Shown piece after piece: positions 6,800 through 14,081 of a stretch of 16,709 nucleotides of DNA (position 1 is its first letter; each line of letters opens with the position of its first letter). This stretch comes from CBDUZS01 sp965371785 (GTDB lineage: Bacteria; Fermentibacterota; Fermentibacteria; Fermentibacterales; JCC-6). The position numbers were made by a program, and so were the translations under genes. The stretch lies in assembly GCA_965371785.1 (NCBI GenBank), contig CBDUZS010000055.1, positions 1-16,709 on the forward strand, read 5' to 3'. Below the pieces are notes generated by a model. It saw only the letters and a list, made by a program, of their open reading frames with translations, made no database searches and had not been told where the DNA came from.

Positions 6800-7980
6800 T
6801 TGATTCCCATCTTCCGCTTGATACTCTCGGTTTTCTGCTGTGAGAGCCGCACGAGGTCGTGACCGTCGTACATCTTCCTGCCCTTTGTATCGAGAACGGC
6901 AACCCGTTCGGTGCAGCAGTAGCAGGGATCGATGGCGGCAAGGATGATGGTTGCATCGGCAATCGTTTCACCCTTAACCGTTGCCTTGAATGTGGGAAGG
7001 TTCATGAAAGTCGGGGCTCTGACCTTGTGACGGATAACCCTGTTCGTGCCATCACTGATGACGTAATGAAAAGTCTCGCCTCGGGGAGCCTCTATATGAC
7101 CGATACCCTCACCGACGGGAATATCCTTGATGTTGGCATCGATTTCTCCACCGGGCAGATTCAGGAGACAGAACTTCGCTATCTTGATCGCTTCGAAGGA
7201 TTCGAGGATTCGTATGACGGCTTTGTCGAAAACATCCCCGTTCTGGGTAACTATCATGTCCCATTCGAGTTCGCCGTAGGCACCGTAGGGAGAATCCTTG
7301 CGGACGTCCCGGGCAACGCCTGACGCTCGTGAAGTGGGGCCGAGGGCGCCGAAGCTGATTGCGTCTTCGTAGCTCATCACGCCAACACCCTTGAGTCTGG
7401 CATGGAGCACGGGATCATCGATAATTGCTTTTGTGATCATCTCCAGCGTCGGGATAATGGAGTCTATCTTCTTTATAGCTAATGGTATGTCTTCCGCCTT
7501 GATGTCCCGCCTGACGCCGCCGGGCTTGAACATGGCGTAGTTGTTCCTGTTTCCCGAGAGGATCTCCATTACGTCGAGTATCTCCTCGCGGAGTTTCCAG
7601 GCCCACATGTAGACCGTGTTGTATCCCAGGAAGTGGCCAGCAAGACCGAGCCAGAGCAGGTGGGAGTGAATCCTCTCACCCTCTGCTATTATCGTCCTGA
7701 TGTACTTCGCCCGGATGGGAACTTCCATCGGGAAGATATCCTCGACTGCCCGGGTGTAAGCAAACGGATGGCTGGTCGAGCAGATGCCGCAGATTCTCTC
7801 GATAACGAATGTGCTGTTTTCGAAGTTCTTCGTTTCGGAGAGTTTCTCGATCCCCCTGTGGTTGTAACCGATTCGCACATCGATATCGATTACGGTCTCC
7901 CCTTCGACTGTCAGGGTGAAGAATTCGGGTTCTTCCTGCAGCGGATGGTATGGACCAATCGGTATTACGGTTTTACCCAT
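6796..7980 (-). CDS. Group 4 [NiFe] hydrogenase large subunit (NuoD/MbhL/EchE-like)
   Basis: This 394-residue catalytic subunit has both nickel-binding cysteine pairs: C64-x2-C67 in ERICGICSTSH and C353-x2-C356 in DPCYCCTER. It is therefore a real hydrogenase, not a NuoD or Mbx homologue that has lost the metal site. It catalyses 2H+ + 2e- <-> H2 on the cytoplasmic face. The residues after R359 (35 in all) fit a C-terminal peptide removed after nickel insertion, and a HycI-type protease is encoded at the operon end. Other complex I-like blocks are GYNHRGIEK (38-46) and the AEGERIHSHLLWLG region. The start shares one base with the end of the NuoC-like gene. Subgroup (4b, 4d, 4g or other) cannot be fixed without phylogeny. 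Confidence 0.96.
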   Translation of the reverse strand: MGKTVIPIGPYHPLQEEPEFFTLTVEGETVIDIDVRIGYNHRGIEKLSETKNFENSTFVIERICGICSTSHPFAYTRAVEDIFPMEVPIRAKYIRTIIAEGERIHSHLLWLGLAGHFLGYNTVYMWAWKLREEILDVMEILSGNRNNYAMFKPGGVRRDIKAEDIPLAIKKIDSIIPTLEMITKAIIDDPVLHARLKGVGVMSYEDAISFGALGPTSRASGVARDVRKDSPYGAYGELEWDMIVTQNGDVFDKAVIRILESFEAIKIAKFCLLNLPGGEIDANIKDIPVGEGIGHIEAPRGETFHYVISDGTNRVIRHKVRAPTFMNLPTFKATVKGETIADATIILAAIDPCYCCTERVAVLDTKGRKMYDGHDLVRLSQQKTESIKRKMGIK

Positions 7981-8453
7981 TACACACCTCTGGTACGAAT
8001 GGCATTCTCATCCCATTCCTCGTAATCCTGGCGGAGCGGGTAGACACCCTCCGGCCAGACGTCTGGAAGAAGAAGTCTCCTGGGATCGGGGTGACCGATG
8101 AATTCGATTCCGAACATCTCGCTCATCTCACGCTCGATCCAGTTGAAGGCCTCGAAATCCGGGGCAAGTGACCGGATTTTCGGATCCTTCTTGTCCAGCC
8201 TGACCCGCAGGTTGATCATCAGGTTGATGTCCTCGAGGATGAAGTGGTAGAGAATCGTGATATTTTCAGGCATATCGGTACCTGACGCTATGTTGAAACG
8301 CGCGCCGAGCTCCTCGATAATGTACTTGCAGATCCAGGTTATCGCCCTGGGATTTATCTCCATGTATACGCGGGTGGGCGACTTGTCGAAGACACTTATG
8401 ATATCTTCTGAAAAGCGCTCCCGCAGGTCGGTTAGAACGTTTTCTCGTGTCAT
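7980..8453 (-). CDS. NuoC/MbhK-like hydrogenase subunit (30-kDa complex I subunit family)
   Basis: The 157-residue soluble subunit is recognised by its C-terminal signature: FNWIEREMSEMFGIEF (about 103-118), then HPDPRRLLLPD and YPLRQDYEEWDE. In complex I and group 4 hydrogenases this protein packs against the large subunit and stabilises it; it binds no cofactor. It is separate from the large subunit here, as in Mbh, rather than fused as in HycE. One-base overlaps with both neighbours indicate strict co-translation. Length is normal. Confidence 0.95.
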   Translation of the reverse strand: MTRENVLTDLRERFSEDIISVFDKSPTRVYMEINPRAITWICKYIIEELGARFNIASGTDMPENITILYHFILEDINLMINLRVRLDKKDPKIRSLAPDFEAFNWIEREMSEMFGIEFIGHPDPRRLLLPDVWPEGVYPLRQDYEEWDENAIRTRGV

Positions 8454-8875
8454 CAGCTTCCGCCAACCTTCTGTATCAGCTTGACGATTCCTGCAATGAT
8501 CGCCTCAGGCTTGGGCGGACACCCCGGAATGTAGACGTCTACAGGCATTATCTGATCAAGAGGAACAGGGCAGTTGTAACTATTCAGGAAAATACCTCTC
8601 GAACCGGCACAGGTTCCGATACCGATGACAAGACAAGGCTTTGGAACCTGTTCATAGAGCTTTTTCATGAGTTCGACGGACATCCTGTTGCAGGAGCCTG
8701 TAACCAGAAGCACATCGCTGTGTCGGATGCTCCCTGCGAGAAGCATGCCGAACCTCTCGATGTCGAACCGGGGTGTAAGGCAGTCGAGTATCTCTATGTC
8801 GCAGTTGTTGCAGCTTCCGGAGGACATATGGAACACCCATGGGGATTTTAGCAGTGCTTTCAACTTAACGCTCAT
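8453..8875 (-). CDS. Group 4 [NiFe] hydrogenase small subunit (NuoB/MbhJ-like)
   Basis: The 140-residue protein carries the four ligands of the single proximal [4Fe-4S] cluster: C22 and C25 (SGSCNNCDIE), C89 (GTCAGSRG) and C119 (PGCPPKPE). It receives electrons from the NuoI-like subunit and passes them to the NiFe site. It has no Tat signal and lacks the extra clusters of group 1 small subunits, which fits a cytoplasm-facing group 4 enzyme. The gene lies 21 bp after the NuoH-like gene and ends one base into the NuoC-like gene. NuoB proteins also have a C-C pair, whereas here it is CxxC, the hydrogenase pattern. Confidence 0.95.
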   Translation of the reverse strand: MSVKLKALLKSPWVFHMSSGSCNNCDIEILDCLTPRFDIERFGMLLAGSIRHSDVLLVTGSCNRMSVELMKKLYEQVPKPCLVIGIGTCAGSRGIFLNSYNCPVPLDQIMPVDVYIPGCPPKPEAIIAGIVKLIQKVGGS

Positions 8876-8896
8876 GACTGACCCAGACTACCCCTT

Positions 8897-9823
8897 CTAC
8901 AGACCCAGGAGGGTAAGAACCACGGCAAGAACTGCGATCACCGTCACGGGGCCCCAGAAGAACCTCACCGCCTGATCGATCCTCACCCGCGGATTTGTAT
9001 TTCTGATAACAGTTGCTATCGCAACGAGGCCGACGAACTTCAGAACGCTCCATAGTATTCCGATACCCGAGAAGCTGAACCCGCCCAGGAACATTATCGA
9101 GAGGAAGAACGGCAGGACGAATAGAAGCATGTTCTTCATCAGTCTGTAGATGGCAAGCCCCGAGCCGGAGTACTCTATGAGCGGACCATGGATTATCTCG
9201 GTCTCGGCTTCTGGAGCATCGAATGGTACGAAAGCAAGTTTTGCCTGCATGCAGAGTATCGCCACGATAAGGCCGAGAATACCCGACAGACTTCCAGCAG
9301 TTGCACCAAGAGCAGCCTGCCCCAGAATGATATCACCGATGCGAAGTGAACCGAATTTGATTACGGGGATCAGCATCACCAGGATGAAAGGCAGCTCGTA
9401 GGCAAGAACCATCTTTATCTCCCGGGATGCACCCAGGCTGGCAAGAGGGTTTCCCGAGGAGAAGCCACCCAGGATGATACTCAGAGATGGAATCGTAAGA
9501 AGGTATATGGCCACGATCCAGTCGCCCACGAAGCCGTTCAGGGGCGTGAGCTGGTTTACCCACAGAATCGTCGAGATAACTATGACACTGGCGAAGCCTA
9601 TCACAGGTGACGTAAGGAACATGATCCTGGAAGCGCCAGTCGGTATTATCGTTTCCTTGCCCAGCAGTTTCACGATATCGATGAACGGCTGGAGCAGAGG
9701 CGGGCCTACCCGGTACTGAACCCGTGCGGTGACCTTGCGGTCGATCCAGCTTGCAACCAGCCCGAGAACAGCAGTCAGCAGGAATCCGAAGACCAGCAGG
9801 TTCAGCGGATACAGGATCATCAT
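8897..9823 (-). CDS. NuoH/HycD/MbhM-like membrane anchor subunit
   Basis: This 308-residue protein with about eight helices belongs to the complex I subunit 1 family. Signatures include DRKVTARVQYRVGPP (28-42), the ASREIKMVLAYELPF loop, and FVPFDAPEAETEI followed by GPLIEYSG. It anchors the peripheral hydrogenase arm in the membrane. Its acidic loop residues link electron transfer to the ion-translocating arm. The start overlaps the end of the preceding ferredoxin gene by four bases (ATGA). Length and motifs are normal for HycD/EchB/MbhM proteins. Confidence 0.95.
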   Translation of the reverse strand: MMILYPLNLLVFGFLLTAVLGLVASWIDRKVTARVQYRVGPPLLQPFIDIVKLLGKETIIPTGASRIMFLTSPVIGFASVIVISTILWVNQLTPLNGFVGDWIVAIYLLTIPSLSIILGGFSSGNPLASLGASREIKMVLAYELPFILVMLIPVIKFGSLRIGDIILGQAALGATAGSLSGILGLIVAILCMQAKLAFVPFDAPEAETEIIHGPLIEYSGSGLAIYRLMKNMLLFVLPFFLSIMFLGGFSFSGIGILWSVLKFVGLVAIATVIRNTNPRVRIDQAVRFFWGPVTVIAVLAVVLTLLGL

Positions 9824-10380
9824 GCGTTTTCCCTGTTCCAGTGAGTTGAATGCACAATGAGATTATCGCCTATTAGAAAAGTGTCATCACCCAGTTCGAT
9901 ATCACCCTTTACCATACGCAGAGCACCGTATGGACATGAGCCGATGCAGACCGGCTCGACGTCACGCCTGTCAAGGCAGTAATCACAGATGTTGGCCATC
10001 CTTGGAACCATCTCGGGATATATCGTTCCGTAAGGGCACGCATGTGAGCATGAACGGCAGCTTACGCATCTTAACGTGTACCTCGTCAGCATTCTGTTGT
10101 TCGTCTCGAGTTGTTCGAGGGCATCTTTCGGACATGCTTTGATGCAATGCGGTTCTTCGCACTGCCTGCAGACGAGAGCGTATGTGACCAGCTCGATAAT
10201 CGAGTTTATGCCGGTGTTTTCCGGGTGAAAGAAGTAACTGCAGTTGACAGTGCACTCGGCACACTCGTCTAACGAGCACTTGTCCAGGTCGATGAACAGT
10301 CTGATATCGCTGCTCTGTTCGGGCTGAAGCGTGATGTCCCCGTGAAGCTGATCGACGCTGGTTTTCTGCCTTGGGCTCAT
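9820..10380 (-). CDS. HycB-like electron-transfer subunit with four [4Fe-4S] motifs
   Basis: The 186-residue soluble protein has 16 cysteines arranged in four cluster motifs: C35/C40/C43/C47, C71/C74/C79/C83, C105/C108/C111/C115 and C132/C135/C145/C149. This is the HycB/DmsB/FdhB-type polyferredoxin pattern. Such subunits link an oxidoreductase module to a hydrogenase or quinone module. Here it lies between the diaphorase-like genes and the membrane genes, so it probably bridges FAD/Fe-S electrons to the hydrogenase arm. No formate dehydrogenase gene is present in the window. The start is one base beyond the stop of the FAD subunit gene. There is no Tat signal, so a cytoplasmic location is likely. 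Confidence 0.92.
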   Translation of the reverse strand: MSPRQKTSVDQLHGDITLQPEQSSDIRLFIDLDKCSLDECAECTVNCSYFFHPENTGINSIIELVTYALVCRQCEEPHCIKACPKDALEQLETNNRMLTRYTLRCVSCRSCSHACPYGTIYPEMVPRMANICDYCLDRRDVEPVCIGSCPYGALRMVKGDIELGDDTFLIGDNLIVHSTHWNRENA

Positions 10381-10381
10381 A

Positions 10382-11200
10382 CTACTCCCAGATACCCGGG
10401 AATTCCTTTATTGCAGCGTACGTAAAGACGGGCCCGTCTTTACAGCAATAGAAGGTTCCCAGCCTGCAATGTCCGCACTTGCCGAAGCCGCAGGACATGT
10501 TCTTCTCCATCGAAAGGTAGATGTTCTCGTCACGAAAGCCCATTTCCACGAACTTCAGAGTAACGAACTTCATCATTATTGGTGGACCACATGCAACACC
10601 AACGGCATTTCTGGCGTCGATGCCGGCTCCGTCCATTATGGTCGTAACGACACCCACGTTATCGGACCAGACACCATCCGACTGATCGACAGTGAGCTTG
10701 AGATCGAGTTCATCACTGTTCATCCATTGGGACAGCTGCTTGCGGAAAAGGAATTCTTCCGGGTTCCTGCAGCCAGCTCTGTAAACAAGTTTGTTGAACT
10801 CGCTACGCATGTCGAACAGCGAGTACATGAGTGTTCTGATCGGTGCAAGACCGACACCACCACCGACAACGTAGACATCCTTGCCCTTGAACTGCTCGAG
10901 AGGGTATCCAACTCCGTATGGACCCCTGATTCCAGCTATGTCACCCGGCTTGAGTTCGTGTATCCTGTCAGTGACCTTCCCCACGCGGACGATGGTGAAT
11001 TCCATCGTTTCCTTGATACCGCAGAAGGAAGACGGTGTGAACGGGGCTTCTCCGACACCGGGAACTGACATCTCCATGAACTGCCCCGGAAGGAATGTAA
11101 TTTTCTCAGAGGGTCGAACCTTGAAAGTCTTGATGGAGGGTGTCTCGTCGATCACTTCGAGAATTTCAGACTTTATTGATCTGTAAGGATTGTTACCCAT
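10382..11200 (-). CDS. FAD/NAD(P)H-binding [2Fe-2S] subunit, HydG (sulfhydrogenase gamma)/AsrB family
   Basis: The 272-residue protein has ferredoxin-reductase architecture. An N-terminal FAD-binding barrel contains LPGQFMEMSVPG (37-48), the FTPSS segment (54-58) and RGPYGVGYP. A NAD(P)-binding domain has VVGGGVGLAPIRTL (111-124) and CGPPIMM (204-210). A C-terminal [2Fe-2S] site has C237-x4-C242-x2-C245 and C253 in CCKDGPVF. Relatives are the gamma subunits of group 3 hydrogenases, AsrB of sulfite reductase, and the electron-transfer subunit of dihydroorotate dehydrogenase. The predicted role is electron exchange with NADH or NADPH; which one cannot be read from the sequence. It overlaps the HydB-like gene by eight bases. 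Confidence 0.93.
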   Translation of the reverse strand: MGNNPYRSIKSEILEVIDETPSIKTFKVRPSEKITFLPGQFMEMSVPGVGEAPFTPSSFCGIKETMEFTIVRVGKVTDRIHELKPGDIAGIRGPYGVGYPLEQFKGKDVYVVGGGVGLAPIRTLMYSLFDMRSEFNKLVYRAGCRNPEEFLFRKQLSQWMNSDELDLKLTVDQSDGVWSDNVGVVTTIMDGAGIDARNAVGVACGPPIMMKFVTLKFVEMGFRDENIYLSMEKNMSCGFGKCGHCRLGTFYCCKDGPVFTYAAIKEFPGIWE

Positions 11201-12221
11201 TAGTTACCAGTCTCTTCAAAACCCGTCTGATATCAATCTTCCCCGGGCAGGCGGAGATGCACCTGCCGCAGCCCGTGCAGGCATACTGGTCCATGATCTC
11301 TCGGAAGTAATCGAATTTCTTGTCGAAGCGGTTGCGCAGCCTCTTCCAGAGCTTGTCTCTTGGATTGTCACCACCTGCAACACGGGCGAAATCCTTGACC
11401 AGACATGAGTCCCAGATTCGGAATCTCCCCAGTTTGCCTTTACTCTCCTGGTCGTAGAGCAGGAAACAGTGGCACGTAGGGCATATGGTGTTACAGGCGC
11501 CGCATTCGACACATGTCTTGGCTTCATCGCTCCAGATATCCGATTCGTAATTCCTCTTCACGGCGCCATGCATCGAATCCTCCGAAGGTACATCGGCATT
11601 CTCGATACTCGCGCGAACGCTGTCCACTACGGCAGCCCTGGTCTTCTGACGTTCGGCGATCTGCTCGGAAGAAGGTTCGGAGAAGTAATCGGATTGCTTC
11701 CTGATCAGTCCGCGCCCCCTTTCCGAACCGGTCTCGACGATGAAACCTCCATCGACGGGTGAAAGGTTCAGATCGAAATACTGCAACGGGTGGGGTTCGA
11801 CACCTACGGCAAGGCAGAAGCAGGTATCGAGCGAGGAAGTGCAGTCAGAGGAAATTATAAGGCTGGATTCGCGGAGTCTGCGATACGTTGGATCGCCGTA
11901 ATCCGGATCCATGAAAACGTGATCCAGGACCGCGAAGCCTTTCAAATCGCAGGCTTTTGCTCCTATAATACATAAAGGCTTTACATTCTCGTTGGGACTC
12001 TCGGGATCGAACCCTCGCGCCACCTCTTCCCTGCATCTGAAGAAGAACGCCTTCAGTGGGTCGACGGCTCTTGCTCCACCGATTTTCATCTCGGAAAGAG
12101 CATCTTTTTCAGACGTGGAGAGGTAAAGCTGGTCATCCTTGGCAACTGGAAAAACCATGGAATAATTCCGGTCGAGAGCTTCAAACAGAAGTTCTGAATT
12201 CTCTTTGTTCAAGTAAAGCAT
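11193..12221 (-). CDS. HydB (sulfhydrogenase beta)/AsrA-like 2x[4Fe-4S] subunit
   Basis: This is the first gene of the operon, the partner of the FAD subunit. Numbered from the upstream ATG at 12269, it has two ferredoxin motifs: C253/C256/C259/C263, with further C266 and C268 (CPTCHCF), and C331/C334/C337/C341. It also has the family blocks GAKACDLKG and CFCLAVGVEP. Starting at 12269 gives 358 residues; starting at 12221 gives 342 residues that begin MLYLNKENSELLFEAL, which matches where HydB-type proteins start, so I prefer 12221. Neither start has a strong Shine-Dalgarno. HydB/AsrA subunits pass electrons between the flavin subunit and the catalytic part. AsrA and HydB cannot be separated by eye, but no asrC or group 3 hydrogenase gene is here. 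Confidence 0.92.
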   Translation of the reverse strand: MLYLNKENSELLFEALDRNYSMVFPVAKDDQLYLSTSEKDALSEMKIGGARAVDPLKAFFFRCREEVARGFDPESPNENVKPLCIIGAKACDLKGFAVLDHVFMDPDYGDPTYRRLRESSLIISSDCTSSLDTCFCLAVGVEPHPLQYFDLNLSPVDGGFIVETGSERGRGLIRKQSDYFSEPSSEQIAERQKTRAAVVDSVRASIENADVPSEDSMHGAVKRNYESDIWSDEAKTCVECGACNTICPTCHCFLLYDQESKGKLGRFRIWDSCLVKDFARVAGGDNPRDKLWKRLRNRFDKKFDYFREIMDQYACTGCGRCISACPGKIDIRRVLKRLVTNG

Positions 12222-12307
12222 GGCGGCTAGATAAGAAAACGGGCGCGTCGTGTCAATATGTATTTTCATGGGATTTTCTATCGGACTGGTATGCTTCTGT
12301 AAAGACG

Positions 12308-12336
12308 ATTACATAAGGTTTATACGAACAGTTCAA
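12308..12336 (-). promoter_or_regulatory. Candidate sigma70-type promoter for the hydrogenase operon
   Basis: On the minus strand TTGAAC (12336-12331) is followed by a 17-base spacer and TGTAAT (12313-12308), matching the consensus at 4/6 and 5/6 positions. Transcription would begin near 12301, about 30 bases before the first ATG (12269) and 80 before the preferred one (12221). It is the best such pair seen in the divergent gap, but the organism's promoter consensus is unknown. Confidence 0.4.
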
Positions 12337-12347
12337 ATGCCTGGAAA

Positions 12348-12364
12348 AAGACCAATGCGGTCTT
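12348..12364. promoter_or_regulatory. Inverted repeat between the divergent promoters (possible operator)
   Basis: AAGACC, five bases, GGTCTT form a perfect 6+6 inverted repeat. It lies 12 bases upstream of the candidate -35 of the hydrogenase operon, and its right arm touches the candidate -35 (TTGACG, 12363-12368) of the plus-strand gene. The position suits a regulator controlling both directions. No known operator (for example Rex, Fnr or NikR type) is matched. Confidence 0.3.
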
Positions 12365-12391
12365 GACGGAGAGCCGTTTTTAGCCTGATAT
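12363..12391 (+). promoter_or_regulatory. Weak candidate promoter for the glycosyltransferase-like gene
   Basis: TTGACG (12363-12368; 5/6 match to TTGACA), 17 bases, then TGATAT (12386-12391; 3/6 match). The transcript would begin around 12398, leaving almost no leader before the Shine-Dalgarno GGAGG at 12399-12403. That very short leader is a reason for doubt. Confidence 0.22.
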
Positions 12392-12407
12392 CTGTGCCGG
12401 AGGGTAA

Positions 12408-14054
12408 ATGGTATTTCAAGAGAACAACTGGCTGGCTGCACTGTGCCTGTCAACGGCCATAGCGGTACTGATTCTTATCTCGGGACCTGTCCCGCCGATG
12501 GACGACACTTACATACATCTGGTGTACGGTGGAAGCCTGTTCACCGGTTCGCCTCTCTCATACAATCCTGGTGAACCGTCCTCCGGTTTTACCAGCCCCT
12601 TATGGCTCATACCTTCATCGCTGGCATCTCTTGCGGGTGAAATGACTGCTCCCGCCCTTCTGATGCTCATCTCAACCATTTTTGCAGTATCATCGCTGCT
12701 TGTGCTGGGCTCGAGCAAAACCACACTGCTGCTGTTATCCGGTCCCTTTCTCTTTCACGCCGGCAGCGGCATGGAGACGGGCATGGCCTGCCTGTTCGTT
12801 GCCCTGATCTGGAAGAGTTTCAGAGATCCGGAATACAGTCATTTGATGCCTGTATTGCTTGCAGGCGCATTCCTCACAAGACCGGAGCTGGTGGTTCTGG
12901 GGCTGCCGATGCTCCTGATGAGAACGAGAGAGGGGCCAAAACGGGTCTTCGGTCTGCTCTGGCCTGTTCTCCTTGCGGCTGCTCTCTGGGCTATCTGGAA
13001 CCTTTACGCAACGGGGATGCCTCTTCCGGGAACGTTCTATGCAAAACAGTCCCTGCCCTGGATAACGATGCTCGCGCAGGGCATGCGGGGGCTTCTCCGC
13101 GACTTGTTGATCACATCTCCCCTGCTCATCCCGGCCGCGCTGATGTCGATGGTCTTCCTTGCCAGAAAAGGCAGGCTCGAATGGCTCATTCCTCTTCTTC
13201 TCGGAGGAGTAGCACTGGCAACACAGCCGAACAATTACTTCCAGATGAGATACTGGGTTCCCTTCCTCTTCGCCTGCGGATTGTCGGCGGGAGAATGGCT
13301 GAAGAGCGCCGGCCGGCTGAAGAAGAAGATGCGAATCGTGCTGACCCTCTCCCTCCTGCCGGGACTTGTAGTGTTTGCGGACAGACGGATTGCAGCATCG
13401 GCGGACGTCCGGGCGATCGACCATGACCCGGCAGTCCTGCTCGGTGGGATAGCCGCGGAAGACGATACGGTGGCTGCAGCCGACATAGGAGCGGTGGGCT
13501 GGCTTACGGATCTCTACATTCTGGACCTGGACGGCTTGATAACACCGGACATGCTTCCCCGGAACAGAGGCACACCGGAAGAGCAGTGGTCCAGGATCGA
13601 GCAGCAGGCGGACTACCTTCTCGCGTTTCCCGTTCAATACTCTTCTCTTACTGAAGCGGCAGGACAGTCAGTTGCAGAAATAGCCACGTTCACAAGCCCC
13701 CGGAACGTCATCTGCGGCGAGGGATCGGTCACCCTCTGGAGGATTATCCAGGAAGAAACCATCGGCGCGGAAACGGACAGGGAGCTCTTCGAAGCGAATG
13801 TGAACGCCTGCAGGTCGAACCTGCGTGAGCTTGCGGTCGCCGAATCCATGTTCTTCGCTGCCAACAGCACCTACTGCCCTATCGTGGAACTCGCAGCCTC
13901 GGGCTTCATGGACAACGCCTGTGACCTTGTATGCCCGGCCTGTGGAGCCGGATACACGGTGGTCAGCTGTGGACCGGACGGGTACAGGATAGTGTGTATG
14001 TACGATGCCGAAGCTCACGGAAGTATAGAGAACGGCATGGCAAGCTGGGACTGA
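12408..14054 (+). CDS. GT-C type integral membrane glycosyltransferase-like protein with pseudopilin-like C-terminal domain
   Basis: This 548-residue protein starts at an ATG with GGAGG four bases upstream. Residues about 10-330 are hydrophobic with roughly nine to ten helices. Right after the first helix is PPMDDTYIH (D32-D33), then SYNPGEPSSGFTSPLW, the arrangement of a GT-C catalytic loop in lipid-linked sugar transferases of the PMT/ArnT type. A periplasmic part follows, with AAADIGAVGWL and LDGLI segments common in these proteins. The last ~88 residues are different: a CRSNLRELAVAESMFFAAN segment, LVCPACGAGYTV, and AHGSIENGMASW. These resemble the C-terminal part of type II/IV pseudopilins without the N-terminal methylated helix. 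Seven cysteines in this tail suggest disulfides or a metal knuckle. The acceptor and sugar are unknown. It is transcribed away from the hydrogenase operon, so no functional link is implied. Confidence 0.82.
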   Translation: MVFQENNWLAALCLSTAIAVLILISGPVPPMDDTYIHLVYGGSLFTGSPLSYNPGEPSSGFTSPLWLIPSSLASLAGEMTAPALLMLISTIFAVSSLLVLGSSKTTLLLLSGPFLFHAGSGMETGMACLFVALIWKSFRDPEYSHLMPVLLAGAFLTRPELVVLGLPMLLMRTREGPKRVFGLLWPVLLAAALWAIWNLYATGMPLPGTFYAKQSLPWITMLAQGMRGLLRDLLITSPLLIPAALMSMVFLARKGRLEWLIPLLLGGVALATQPNNYFQMRYWVPFLFACGLSAGEWLKSAGRLKKKMRIVLTLSLLPGLVVFADRRIAASADVRAIDHDPAVLLGGIAAEDDTVAAADIGAVGWLTDLYILDLDGLITPDMLPRNRGTPEEQWSRIEQQADYLLAFPVQYSSLTEAAGQSVAEIATFTSPRNVICGEGSVTLWRIIQEETIGAETDRELFEANVNACRSNLRELAVAESMFFAANSTYCPIVELAASGFMDNACDLVCPACGAGYTVVSCGPDGYRIVCMYDAEAHGSIENGMASWD

Positions 14055-14081
14055 AAGCTGCAAGGGAAGGAACTCCGGCAG

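Noticed and set aside
6796..7980. Possibility that the large subunit is a non-hydrogenase NuoD/Mbx-type protein
   Set aside because: Both CxxC pairs (64/67 and 353/356) and a cleavable tail are present, and a HycI-type protease is encoded nearby.
12000..12022. Reverse strand GGGTTCGATCCC resembling a tRNA T-arm
   Set aside because: It lies inside the HydB-like gene (codons for RGFDPES) and no other tRNA arms surround it.
10382..12269. asrAB anaerobic sulfite reductase genes
   Set aside because: No asrC-like sirohaem subunit follows, and the genes overlap into a hydrogenase operon; the HydB/HydG role fits better, although the families are homologous.
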